A DNA stretch of 64,000 nucleotides. Origin: Bacteroidota bacterium (GTDB taxonomy: Bacteria; Bacteroidota; Bacteroidia; Chitinophagales; Chitinophagaceae). The stretch covers positions 124,001 to 188,000 of the forward strand of contig JAEZGI010000057.1 in assembly GCA_023416995.1 (NCBI GenBank), read 5' to 3'. The position numbers and the translations under genes are program-made. Below, one piece after another: positions 24,225-33,246 of this stretch; the stretch's first letter is position 1, and each line of letters begins with the position of its first letter. The notes under the pieces are model-generated. The model searched no databases, was not told where the DNA came from, and worked only from the letters and a program-made list of their open reading frames with translations.

Positions 24225-25595
24225 ATGACCAGAAAATTATCCTTATTTCTTTTGCTGTTTGTTTTGCAATCAGCGTGTGTTTTCTCCCAGAACAAAACTG
24301 TTGATGGGTATCGCGGTATATGGTTCACCCTGAACCAGTTCTCAACCTATGGCGATAAGTATTCCGGTGGCCTGGGAACCTATACTTCCAGTCATATTCC
24401 CGTGGCAGTATACGCACCGGCAGTAAAGAAAACGTTTTTTGTTTATGGAGGAACAACCAGTGCTGATGAACGCCATCTGCTGATCATGATCTCTTATTTT
24501 GATCATGTTAAAAAGCGTGTGCCCCTGCCTGTTATAGTTTATGATAAGGTTGGTGTAGATGATCCCCACGACAATGCCTCACTGTCAATTGATGAGAAAG
24601 GGTACATCTGGGTTTTTGTTAGTGGCAGGAACACAAGCCGGTTAGGAATAATTTTCAAAAGCCGTAAACCCTATGATATTTCCGCTTTTGACAGAACTTA
24701 TGAAGGTGATATGACTTACCCCCAACCGTGGAGATTTGAAGGGAAGGGCTTTCTTCATCTTTTTACACGTTATACCCGCGGCCGGGAGTTATACTGGTCA
24801 ACCAGCGCTGATGGAACCAACTGGGCCGATGCACAAAAGCTGGCAGGAATGGGCGGGCACTACCAGGTTTCAAATAAATGGAAAAACAAAGTAGTTACAG
24901 CGTTTAATTACCATCCCGGGGGTAATGTTGATAAGAGAACCAATCTTTACCTGTTACAAACAGAAGACATGGGTAAAACCTGGACGACCGTTGAAGGCAA
25001 AACAGTTGAAACCCCGCTCCGGGAAAAGCTGAACGATGCATTGGTTAAGGACTTTGAAACAGAAGGGAAACTTATATACATCAACGATATAAATTTTGAT
25101 GCTTTGGGCAATCCGGTCATCCTGGTTGTAGTCAGTAATAGTTACCGTCCTGGCCCTCCCGGTAACCTGCGTGATTGGGTATTAATCAGATGGACGGGCA
25201 AAGAATGGGTACATTATAAGGTTTGTTCTTCCACTCATAATTATGATATGGGTTCTTTGTATATCGATGGTTCGGAGTGGATGATTATCGGTCCCACAAG
25301 TCCTGGTCCACAACCTTTGGGTACGGGTGGTGACATGGTGCAATGGCAAAGTGTTGATGATGGCCACACATGGAAGAGCAGTAAAAAATTAACGGGTTCG
25401 AACAAACGAAATCATTCATACGCCCGCCGGCCCTCTGTAATGCATCCGGGTTTTACAGCTTTCTGGGCGGATGGTAACGCCGATACTATGTCCGAATCGA
25501 GGCTATATTTCTCCGATAAAAAGGGCAATGTTTACGCCCTGCCATATAATATGAGTAAGCAATACGTGAAACCTGAAAAGGTTCCGGCTCCGTAA
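24225..25595 (+). CDS. BNR-4 repeat protein, possible propeller lyase
   Basis: 456 residues from the ATG at 24225 (open from a GTG at 24216), with a signal peptide ending near CVFSQ. BNR-4 family segments are clear: VDGYRGIWFTLNQ at the start, DDPHDNASLSIDEKGYIWVFVSGR, and Asp-box-like motifs (TSADGTNW, TEDMGKTW, SVDDGHTW), consistent with a seven-bladed beta-propeller. Some ulvan and other uronate lyases (PL24/PL25 type) have this fold, so in this context it may be a lyase rather than a sialidase-like hydrolase. That role is inference; the fold call is firmer. Confidence 0.8.
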   Translation: MTRKLSLFLLLFVLQSACVFSQNKTVDGYRGIWFTLNQFSTYGDKYSGGLGTYTSSHIPVAVYAPAVKKTFFVYGGTTSADERHLLIMISYFDHVKKRVPLPVIVYDKVGVDDPHDNASLSIDEKGYIWVFVSGRNTSRLGIIFKSRKPYDISAFDRTYEGDMTYPQPWRFEGKGFLHLFTRYTRGRELYWSTSADGTNWADAQKLAGMGGHYQVSNKWKNKVVTAFNYHPGGNVDKRTNLYLLQTEDMGKTWTTVEGKTVETPLREKLNDALVKDFETEGKLIYINDINFDALGNPVILVVVSNSYRPGPPGNLRDWVLIRWTGKEWVHYKVCSSTHNYDMGSLYIDGSEWMIIGPTSPGPQPLGTGGDMVQWQSVDDGHTWKSSKKLTGSNKRNHSYARRPSVMHPGFTAFWADGNADTMSESRLYFSDKKGNVYALPYNMSKQYVKPEKVPAP

Positions 25596-25616
25596 TAACC
25601 TACCCAACCCGTTTTT

Positions 25617-27566
25617 ATGAGATCAATTTTATCACTTGCTTTATTTTTCAGTGTATTTTCTTTGGTGGTACGTTCGCAGGCACAGAATTTAATGAGCGGC
25701 CGTTACCAGTCAGCTCAATTGCAAAAGGTATTGATACCACAGGCTTCATGGAAGCCATTTCCAAAACCAGAAGATCGGGATGCCTGGTCGAAAGCCGACA
25801 AAGCATTGATGGAAACTTATCTGCGGCAGGCAGATTCGATGATAAATTACGAATGGCCATCGATACCGGCAACATCCTCCCTGCTTATTGAACGTACTGG
25901 CGACCGCGATCAATACCAGCAGGTAAGTTTCCGCAAACGGAACGTGCTGGGTACAATGCTTCTCGCCGAGATATATGAAAACAAGGGGCGTTTTGTTGAC
26001 CCCATTATCAATGGTGTCTGGTCGATATGTGAAGAATCATGGTGGGGTGTTCCGGCCCATCTTCCAGGAGGAAAACAATATAAGGGCCTGGTAGATGTTA
26101 CTGCACCCTTTGTTGATCTATTCGCCGCAGAAACTGCAACTTTTCTTTCATGGGTAGATTATTTTTTAGGAGCAAAACTTGATGCAGTGTCCCCGCAGAT
26201 ACGCAAACGTATCTATGTTGAAACAAACAGACGTGTGTTTGAACCATTGATGACGAAACCGCATGGCTGGATGACAAAAAATGCCAATGGAAGACCACCA
26301 AATAACTGGAACCCATGGATCTGCTCAAACTGGTTGAATACTGCCCTGCTTCTTGAAAAGGATGAAAGCAAACGTGTGGCCATGGTAGGTAAAGTGTTAT
26401 CAGTGCTTGACGAGTTTTTAAATCCTTACCCACAGGATGGGGGTTGTGATGAGGGGCCCGGTTACTGGGATGCGGCAGCGGCTTCACTGTACGATAATAT
26501 TTCACTGCTTAATCTTGCAAGTAATGATGCATTCAGATATGTGTTGGAAGATGAAAAGGTGCGCAATATGGGCCGGTTCATCTACCGGGCGCAAATAGGT
26601 AATAATTACTTTCTAAATTTTGCTGATGCGGATCCGCGGCCGTCAATGGCAGCCAGCATGATTTATCGTTTTGGAAAAGATATCGGGGATGAGGATATGA
26701 TGCGGTTTGGTGCGTACTATAAATCGCATGAAGATGGCAAACTGGGACGATTTATGTACTTCAGAAATTTTTTCAGTGTTTTCATCAGCGAAGAATTCCG
26801 CAATGCTGAAAAAGGTTTGCCCTTACCACAAAATGTGTGGTTGCCGGATATACAGGTGATGATAGCGCGTGATAAACAGGGCACATCCGACGGTTTTTTT
26901 GTAGCTGCCAAAGGCGGGCACAACGATGAAAGTCATAATCATAATGATATTGGTAACTACGTGGTTTATTACGACGGGCTTCCTCTGCTGATTGACGTAG
27001 GGCGGGGCACGTATACAAAAAAGACGTTTAGTGATCAACGTTATGACATCTGGTATAACCGCTCGGACTACCATAATGTTCCGACCCTGAACGGCGTAAC
27101 ACAAAAGGCCGGGATGAAATTCAGCGCCTCGGCCGTAAGTTACAAACAGAACAAAAACCTGTCTGAACTACAACTGGATATTTCCGGAGCTTATCCCGCC
27201 GAAGCCGGTGTTCGTTCGGTAACCAGGAAGATTACACTAAACCGCGGAAGAAATGTAGTGGTTGCCGATGCTATCACCGCATCCGACGCAATAACATTTA
27301 CGCAGCACCTGATGACCTGTTACCCCGTCGATATTAAAGAAGGAGAGGTAATCATTCATTATAAAAACACTGATGGCCGACTATCAGATTTTAGACTTCA
27401 CTTCGACAAAAAGAAACTTCGTGCTTCAGTTGAAAAGATTCCCCTGACCGCTATGGAAGATCAGGGTATCCTGCATAAATGGGGGGACAATATCTACAGA
27501 GTGAATTTTGAAGCCCTTACCCCCCGCGCCAAAGAAAATATACAATTCATCATCTCCAAACAATAA
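25617..27566 (+). CDS. Heparinase II/III-family polysaccharide lyase 2
   Basis: 649 residues with a signal peptide ending near VRSQAQ. It belongs to the same broad fold as lyase 1 but is clearly another subfamily: WNPWICSNWLNTALLLE and YPQDGGCDEGPGYWDAAAAS replace the corresponding toroid motifs, and KGGHNDESHNHNDIGNYVVY is the His-rich C-terminal signature. It is likely an exolytic or oligosaccharide lyase for uronic-acid chains. It is 21 bases behind the BNR-4 gene and 24 bases before the PL8 gene start. Confidence 0.88.
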   Translation: MRSILSLALFFSVFSLVVRSQAQNLMSGRYQSAQLQKVLIPQASWKPFPKPEDRDAWSKADKALMETYLRQADSMINYEWPSIPATSSLLIERTGDRDQYQQVSFRKRNVLGTMLLAEIYENKGRFVDPIINGVWSICEESWWGVPAHLPGGKQYKGLVDVTAPFVDLFAAETATFLSWVDYFLGAKLDAVSPQIRKRIYVETNRRVFEPLMTKPHGWMTKNANGRPPNNWNPWICSNWLNTALLLEKDESKRVAMVGKVLSVLDEFLNPYPQDGGCDEGPGYWDAAAASLYDNISLLNLASNDAFRYVLEDEKVRNMGRFIYRAQIGNNYFLNFADADPRPSMAASMIYRFGKDIGDEDMMRFGAYYKSHEDGKLGRFMYFRNFFSVFISEEFRNAEKGLPLPQNVWLPDIQVMIARDKQGTSDGFFVAAKGGHNDESHNHNDIGNYVVYYDGLPLLIDVGRGTYTKKTFSDQRYDIWYNRSDYHNVPTLNGVTQKAGMKFSASAVSYKQNKNLSELQLDISGAYPAEAGVRSVTRKITLNRGRNVVVADAITASDAITFTQHLMTCYPVDIKEGEVIIHYKNTDGRLSDFRLHFDKKKLRASVEKIPLTAMEDQGILHKWGDNIYRVNFEALTPRAKENIQFIISKQ

Positions 27567-27590
27567 ATATTGCCGGTCGAAATAACTGTT

Positions 27591-29789
27591 ATGCTTAAAC
27601 GAAATTTGTTTATAATCGCCACTATGGCTTGTATGTATAGTGCCGCGGAAGAGGGTCCATCAAGGGTTTATGTACGGGGCACAATGATTAAGTCAGCATA
27701 TATAGTGGATAAGGACCTTGAGGTGATCCGTAAGCGTATCATAGATGATCTGTTGCAGCCTTCCGTTAACAGTGAGCACATCCGGGAACTTAATACAACA
27801 ATAAAACCGGACGGTTCCTGGCCAGGGATTGATTATAAGGACACGTCACGTACAGGTTTTGAACACAGGATCCATCTTGAAAATATGGTGAACCTGGCCA
27901 GGGCCACAGCAAAACCCGGATCTGACTTTTATAGAGATCCCGTTACAAAAAAGACATTAAACGGTGCGCTGAACTTCTGGCTAAAACACGATTTCAGGTG
28001 TCAGAACTGGTGGTGGAACGAAATGGGAACACCCCAGCATATGATCAATATTTTGTTGCTGATGGATGCAGATCTGTCGCCCGGGCAGCGCAGTGCTGGT
28101 TTGAAGATTGCCGGTCGCGCAAGTCTCGAAGCCTTTGGCGCGAGACCGGGTGGCGATCTGCTGCCTATTGCTGCGATGCTTGGTAAACAAGCGCTATTCA
28201 ATCGTGATATCGCAGTTTTGGAAAGAGTCATAAAAGTAATGGCATCAGAAATCCATTTAACAACAGATCGTGGTATCAAACCAGATCTAAGTTTTCATCA
28301 CCGCACAGATAATGTGATCTCTACACTTACTTATGGAACCAACTTCGCAGCTTCGTTTGCATACTGGGGTGTAAAAATTTCCGGCACCCGTTTTAAGTTC
28401 CCTGATTCTGCAATGAAGTTGCTGATCGATTACTATCTGGACGGAATAAGCCGATCCATGGTTCATGGCATTTATCCTGATCCCGGCGCCGAAAACCGTG
28501 ATATGACAAGAATGAATGCATTACGCAAAGAGGGTACAGAATTACCGGAAAATCTTTTAAAGATTTCTGATTACCGTTCAGATGAACTAAAACATATCAT
28601 CCGGCTGCGCAAGGGAACAGCAAAACCATCTGCCAGTACCAATCGATTTTTCTGGCACTCATCCTACCTGGTGCATCAGCGCCCGGATTGGTTTGCATCG
28701 GTTCGTATGCACTCATCGCGCAGCAGCAATATGGAACAACCGCATAACGACGAAGGTATTCAGATGCATCATTTTGGTGATGGATCAAATTTTATTTCCC
28801 GTCGCGGAACTGAGTATACGAATATCTACCCGGTCTGGAACTGGCAAATGATCCCGGGTACAACTGTTATGCAGAAAGCCAGTTTACCCCATTGGCGGGA
28901 ACTGGCAAAAAAAGGAAAATCGTCATTTTCAGGTGGTGCTAGTGACAACCGTTATGGGTTGGCCGCCATTGACCTGGTGAGTGTCCATGATCCCTTACGC
29001 GCAAAAAAAGCATGGTTCTTTTTTGATGATGAATATGTATGCCTGGGGACAGATATAAATGGGGAAAAAGATCTTGAAGTATTTACTACGCTTAACCAGA
29101 CTCTGCTTCGATCGGCTGTTATTGCAAAAAGCGGTGGTAAACAATCGGTACTGCCACCCGGGGTCCATAAACCCGGTAAGGTATCATGGATCATGCATGA
29201 TAGTGTTGCTTACCTGTTTCCTGAACCATGCGAGATATCAGTATCAAATACTGAAGCAGTTGGTACCTGGCGATCGATCAATCACCAAAGCTGGGCTACA
29301 GATGAGCCGGTTAAAAAAGAAGTATTCAACATCTGGCTCAACCATGGACGCAGGCCGGTGAACAGCGGGTATGCGTATGTGGTAGTACCCTCGACCGATA
29401 CCAGGCCTTTGGACAATTACCTGCGCAATAACGGAATATCAATTATTGTTAACAATTCCCAACTGCAGGCAGTAACAAATGCATCCAAAGGCATCACACA
29501 GGCTGTGTTTTACAGACCGGGTGAAATCAAACATAATGACCACCTCATCCTTTTAAACCAACCCTGTCTGGTTATTATTAATGGGCGTGAGAAAAAGATT
29601 TCAGCAATCACTGTTTCTGATCCAACACAAATCTTGAAACAGCTTTCTCTTTCAATAACAGGTAAATACAGAACAGAAACAACCGGTGCTGTCGCAAACT
29701 GGAACGCGAATACGGGACAAACGGACTTGGTAGTGGATCTGCCTCAGGAAGGTTATGCCGGCCAGTCGGTGACGATAAAACTACAATGA
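27591..29789 (+). CDS. Polysaccharide lyase family 8 (hyaluronate/chondroitin/xanthan lyase type)
   Basis: 732 residues from the ATG at 27591 (frame open from a TTG at 27570); PL8 AC-type lyases are about 700. The N-terminal alpha toroid carries NWWWNEMGTP with catalytic Asn139, PDLSFHHRTDN with His236/His237, TYG with Tyr248, and NRDMTR with Arg303: the Asn-His-Tyr-Arg set of PL8. The rest is the beta super-sandwich (QPHNDEGIQMHHFGDGSNF) and a C-terminal domain. Substrates of the family include hyaluronan, chondroitin and xanthan. The signal peptide is short and lacks a clear cleavage site. Confidence 0.9.
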   Translation: MLKRNLFIIATMACMYSAAEEGPSRVYVRGTMIKSAYIVDKDLEVIRKRIIDDLLQPSVNSEHIRELNTTIKPDGSWPGIDYKDTSRTGFEHRIHLENMVNLARATAKPGSDFYRDPVTKKTLNGALNFWLKHDFRCQNWWWNEMGTPQHMINILLLMDADLSPGQRSAGLKIAGRASLEAFGARPGGDLLPIAAMLGKQALFNRDIAVLERVIKVMASEIHLTTDRGIKPDLSFHHRTDNVISTLTYGTNFAASFAYWGVKISGTRFKFPDSAMKLLIDYYLDGISRSMVHGIYPDPGAENRDMTRMNALRKEGTELPENLLKISDYRSDELKHIIRLRKGTAKPSASTNRFFWHSSYLVHQRPDWFASVRMHSSRSSNMEQPHNDEGIQMHHFGDGSNFISRRGTEYTNIYPVWNWQMIPGTTVMQKASLPHWRELAKKGKSSFSGGASDNRYGLAAIDLVSVHDPLRAKKAWFFFDDEYVCLGTDINGEKDLEVFTTLNQTLLRSAVIAKSGGKQSVLPPGVHKPGKVSWIMHDSVAYLFPEPCEISVSNTEAVGTWRSINHQSWATDEPVKKEVFNIWLNHGRRPVNSGYAYVVVPSTDTRPLDNYLRNNGISIIVNNSQLQAVTNASKGITQAVFYRPGEIKHNDHLILLNQPCLVIINGREKKISAITVSDPTQILKQLSLSITGKYRTETTGAVANWNANTGQTDLVVDLPQEGYAGQSVTIKLQ

Positions 29790-30040
29790 CTCATCAGGCG
29801 ATCCGTTTGCTATGGTGTAAATTATTAATGCAGCATACCGATAAGATTTTCTGTCATACCGATGTTGGAAGAAGTTCTCATTGCTTTCAGAAACATAACA
29901 AATCAAACAAAATCAGTCTTCGATCCAAAGATTTGGATGTCAAAACCAAAAGTTGATTATCGGTAAGTGGTAACACTCAGTTTATGATCCCGACTGACTA
30001 GGTTACAACCAGTTACAGTTTCAAGTAAAACGCAAACCAT

Positions 30041-30064
30041 TACGAAAACGTTTCAGTAAATAAA
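30041..30064 (-). repeat. 24-bp inverted repeat, copy 2
   Basis: Exact reverse complement of 22119-22142. It contains operator B and ten further bases on the side that faces operator A. Confidence 0.85.
30043..30056. promoter_or_regulatory. LacI-type operator B upstream of susC
   Basis: CGAAAACGTTTCAG, centred at 30049/30050, 33 bp from the second site. It is identical in inverse orientation to operator B near 22.13 kb. Confidence 0.72.
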
Positions 30065-30074
30065 TGTTTGTTTG

Positions 30075-30090
30075 ATGAAAACGTTTCCAG
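30075..30090. promoter_or_regulatory. LacI-type operator A upstream of susC
   Basis: ATGAAAACGTTTCCAG differs at two positions from the perfect palindrome at 22093-22108. It is centred 60 bases before the susC ATG, a position suited to blocking transcription. Confidence 0.7.
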
Positions 30091-30142
30091 CTTTTTTTAG
30101 CAAGTTTGGGAACGCTATTAACAAAATCAAAACCGATTGCTT

Positions 30143-33100
30143 ATGCCACAGACTCGCTTCCGGCGAATAAAGGTCCCTTTATTCGTTTCTTCTTTATTAT
30201 TACTATTTTTTCTGCTGCCCATGGATTTGGCTGCGCAACTGAAAACGATTTCAGGTACAGTGAAAGATTCACTTGGCACACCGATTCCGGATGTATCTGT
30301 GACTGTGCTTAATTCCACCACCGGTACAAAAACGGGTAATGATGGCCGTTATACTATCAGTGCTGCGGTGGGCGCAACGATCGTGTTTTCTTCACTCAAT
30401 TACGAAACCACTACTGAACGTGTTGATGAGCGTACTGAATATAACATCAGTATGCGATCGACGGTTACTTCCATGACAGATGTTGTGGTTATCGGTTATG
30501 GTAAACAGAAAAAAGTAAATCTTGTTGGTGCGGTATCTACCGTGAATGTTGATGAGAAGATGACCGGCCGTGCTATTCCAAACATTTCCACGGGGCTCAG
30601 TGGTATGGTTCCGGGATTATCTGCGGTTCAGAATTCGGGTATGGCGGGCCGGAACAATGCATCCTTATTGATTCGTGGTTTAGGTACGGTTAATAACAGC
30701 GGTCCGTTAGTAGTTGTTGACGGTATGCCTGATGTTGATATCAACCGTATCAACGTGAATGACATTGAATCGGTTTCGGTATTAAAGGATGCTACTTCGG
30801 CTTCTGTATATGGATCGCGGGCGGCGAATGGTGTGATACTTATTACAACACGTTCGGGTAAAGGCATGAAAAAAACCTCTATCAATTTCAACAGCACCAT
30901 GGCACTGGAACGTCCTACAAAAGGAATACAGTTCATGGATGACTATGCCCGGTCGCTGCACCTGCACCAGGTACGTGCTTCTGTAAACACTTTGCCTGCT
31001 AACCAGACATTCAAAAATGGAACGATCGACCAATGGATGGCTTTAAGCATGATTGATCCTTTGAGATATCCGGATACAGACTGGTGGGATGTGATCATGC
31101 AGGACGGTGCCTTTCAGAATTATAATCTCTCAGCTACAGGTGGAAATGACAAGTCAAACTTCTTCATTTCTGCAGGTATGAAAGATGAACTTGGGCTTCA
31201 GATCAACAATACCTACAAGCAATACAACGCCAGGTTCAATTTTGACTACAAACTGCGTAGCAACATGAATGCTGGTGTTAAATTTAACGGCAACTGGTCG
31301 AAGTTTACTTTCGCACTTGAGGAAGGTTTTACTGACCCGGCTTCTACCAATACCGCTGGTCTTGATATGCAATACGCAATTGCCGGTATTACGCCGTATG
31401 ATCCGGTTTCAGGAATGTATGGTGGTGTGATGGCTTATGGCGAGGATCCCCAGGCTTACAATCCCTATACACTTTATATCAACCAGCTTACGCGTCGCAA
31501 CCGCCAGGAAACCAACTCTAGTATGTATGTCGACTGGACACCATTACCGGGATTGACAGGTACGCTTGAGTATGCACTGAATTATTATAACCAGTTCACC
31601 GTTGGAGCGAACATGCCCAACCAGGCATTTAATTTCCAGTCAAATACTTTTGGCAGCCGCATTTATGTCGGTGCAAATGCAGGTGTAAGCAATCAAACCC
31701 ATACCGGTTATAAAACGCTGCTGAATGGCCGGCTCAACTATCATAAATCTTTTGGCAGCAATCATGAACTAAGTGCGCTCTTTGTTTACAGTGAAGAATA
31801 CTGGTACGACCGCTTTCAATCAAGTTCAAGAAATGATCGTTTACACCCGTCATTATCAGAAATTGATGCTGCATTAACTGACATTCAAACCACAGGCGGT
31901 AACTCAAACACCGAAGGTTTGAAATCGTATATCGGCCGTTTGAATTACAATGCTTACGGAAAATATTTGCTGGAAGGTAACTTCCGTGTAGATGGATCAT
32001 CCAAATTTCTTCCGGGAAGTGAATATGGCTTCTTTCCCTCAGTAGCGCTGGGATGGAGATTTACAGAAGAAAAATTCCTGCAAAATTTTACCGATAAGTT
32101 TTTAAGTAGCGGTAAACTCCGTTTGTCTTACGGCGAACTTGGTAATAACAGTGGTATTGGTCGTTACGAACAACAAACAACACTTACTTCAAGACCTTAT
32201 ATCTATAATGGAGTTGTCAGTCGCGGGTTTGTGAATCAAAAGCTTATAAACCGTGACCTGAGCTGGGAAAGTACATCTGTCCTGAATCTGGGGATTGAAC
32301 TCGGTTTCCTGAATAACCGTCTGACCGCCGAGATCGATTTGTATGACAGGAAAACCGCTGGTATGCTCCGTCCTTCTGAGCAGTCGATATTGCTGTCTGG
32401 TGCGTTCAATGCCCCGAGAAGAAATATCGGCGATATGCGCAACCGCGGTATCGAAGGTACTTTCTCCTGGAAGGATCGGGTGGCTGCTATCAATTATGGT
32501 GTAACCTTCAATGTGTCTTATAACCGTACAGAACTTGAATCATGGAACGAGTTCCTTGGAAGAGGAACCACTTTCCTCGGTATGCCATACGGTTTTGTAT
32601 ATAGTTACCAGGATAAAGGAATCGCACAAACCTGGCAGGATGTATTTAACGCCACACCACAGGGGGCATCTCCCGGTGATCTGCTGATGGAGGATTTGAA
32701 TGGCGATGGCCGTATTGATGGTAACGACCGCAAGGCTTATCCCAATGCCCAGATGGATCGCCCGACAACCTTTGCTTCATTAAACGGTTTTGTTGCCTGG
32801 AAGGGAGTTGATCTTGTTTTCCAGTTTAACGCGGCTGCAGGCAGAAAAGATTATATCCTCAACATCTATAACAACACCAACTTCGGAACACAACGTTATG
32901 CCACAACCTGGGATCATCTCTATCAGCCATGGACAGTCGAAAATCGCGGTGGTGCATGGCCAAGACTTGGAGGTGATGGTAATAACCGTGATCAGACGAG
33001 CTTCTGGCTCGACGATATGAGTTATATCCGTTTGAAAAATCTTCAACTGGGATATACAGTTAACTCACCGTTGTTAAAACGTGCCGGTGTTGCCACTTTG

Positions 33101-33235
33101 CGTATTGCAGGTTCGGCGGAAAACATCTTGACATTCACTTCCTACCGTGGACTTGATCCTGAAAAAGCCGGTAACGAAAACAACGTATATCCGATTACAA
33201 AATCTTATTCACTTGTTATACAACTAGGCTTTTAA
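30143..33235 (+). CDS. susC: SusC/RagA-family TonB-dependent transporter
   Basis: 1030 residues from the ATG at 30143. A signal peptide (to about residue 31, LPMDLAAQ) is followed by a carboxypeptidase-regulatory-like domain (ISGTVKDSLGTPIPDVSVTV), the plug with VVVIGYGKQKKVNLVGAVSTV-like start and SVLKDATSASVYGSRAANGV, and a 22-strand barrel that ends in SYSLVIQLGF. It imports oligosaccharides across the outer membrane with SusD as lid. susD follows after 11 bases. Two LacI-type operators lie just upstream, so expression is probably substrate-induced. Confidence 0.95.
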   Translation: MPQTRFRRIKVPLFVSSLLLLFFLLPMDLAAQLKTISGTVKDSLGTPIPDVSVTVLNSTTGTKTGNDGRYTISAAVGATIVFSSLNYETTTERVDERTEYNISMRSTVTSMTDVVVIGYGKQKKVNLVGAVSTVNVDEKMTGRAIPNISTGLSGMVPGLSAVQNSGMAGRNNASLLIRGLGTVNNSGPLVVVDGMPDVDINRINVNDIESVSVLKDATSASVYGSRAANGVILITTRSGKGMKKTSINFNSTMALERPTKGIQFMDDYARSLHLHQVRASVNTLPANQTFKNGTIDQWMALSMIDPLRYPDTDWWDVIMQDGAFQNYNLSATGGNDKSNFFISAGMKDELGLQINNTYKQYNARFNFDYKLRSNMNAGVKFNGNWSKFTFALEEGFTDPASTNTAGLDMQYAIAGITPYDPVSGMYGGVMAYGEDPQAYNPYTLYINQLTRRNRQETNSSMYVDWTPLPGLTGTLEYALNYYNQFTVGANMPNQAFNFQSNTFGSRIYVGANAGVSNQTHTGYKTLLNGRLNYHKSFGSNHELSALFVYSEEYWYDRFQSSSRNDRLHPSLSEIDAALTDIQTTGGNSNTEGLKSYIGRLNYNAYGKYLLEGNFRVDGSSKFLPGSEYGFFPSVALGWRFTEEKFLQNFTDKFLSSGKLRLSYGELGNNSGIGRYEQQTTLTSRPYIYNGVVSRGFVNQKLINRDLSWESTSVLNLGIELGFLNNRLTAEIDLYDRKTAGMLRPSEQSILLSGAFNAPRRNIGDMRNRGIEGTFSWKDRVAAINYGVTFNVSYNRTELESWNEFLGRGTTFLGMPYGFVYSYQDKGIAQTWQDVFNATPQGASPGDLLMEDLNGDGRIDGNDRKAYPNAQMDRPTTFASLNGFVAWKGVDLVFQFNAAAGRKDYILNIYNNTNFGTQRYATTWDHLYQPWTVENRGGAWPRLGGDGNNRDQTSFWLDDMSYIRLKNLQLGYTVNSPLLKRAGVATLRIAGSAENILTFTSYRGLDPEKAGNENNVYPITKSYSLVIQLGF

Positions 33236-33246
33236 ATGCTGCTGAT

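Larger units (their letters stand above)
29790..30142. other. Regulatory region upstream of susC
   Basis: 353 bases between the PL8 gene and susC. It holds two direct copies of CATACCGAT (29834-29842 and 29855-29863, 21 bp apart), an inverted 9-mer (TACCGATAA at 29836, TTATCGGTA at 29957), and the paired LacI-type operators at 30043-30090. No terminator hairpin was found, so read-through from the lyase genes is possible. Confidence 0.65.

Noticed and set aside
30101..30108. CAAGTTTG as Bacteroidota -7 promoter box for susC
   Set aside because: It is one base off the consensus and no -33 TTTG lies at the usual distance.
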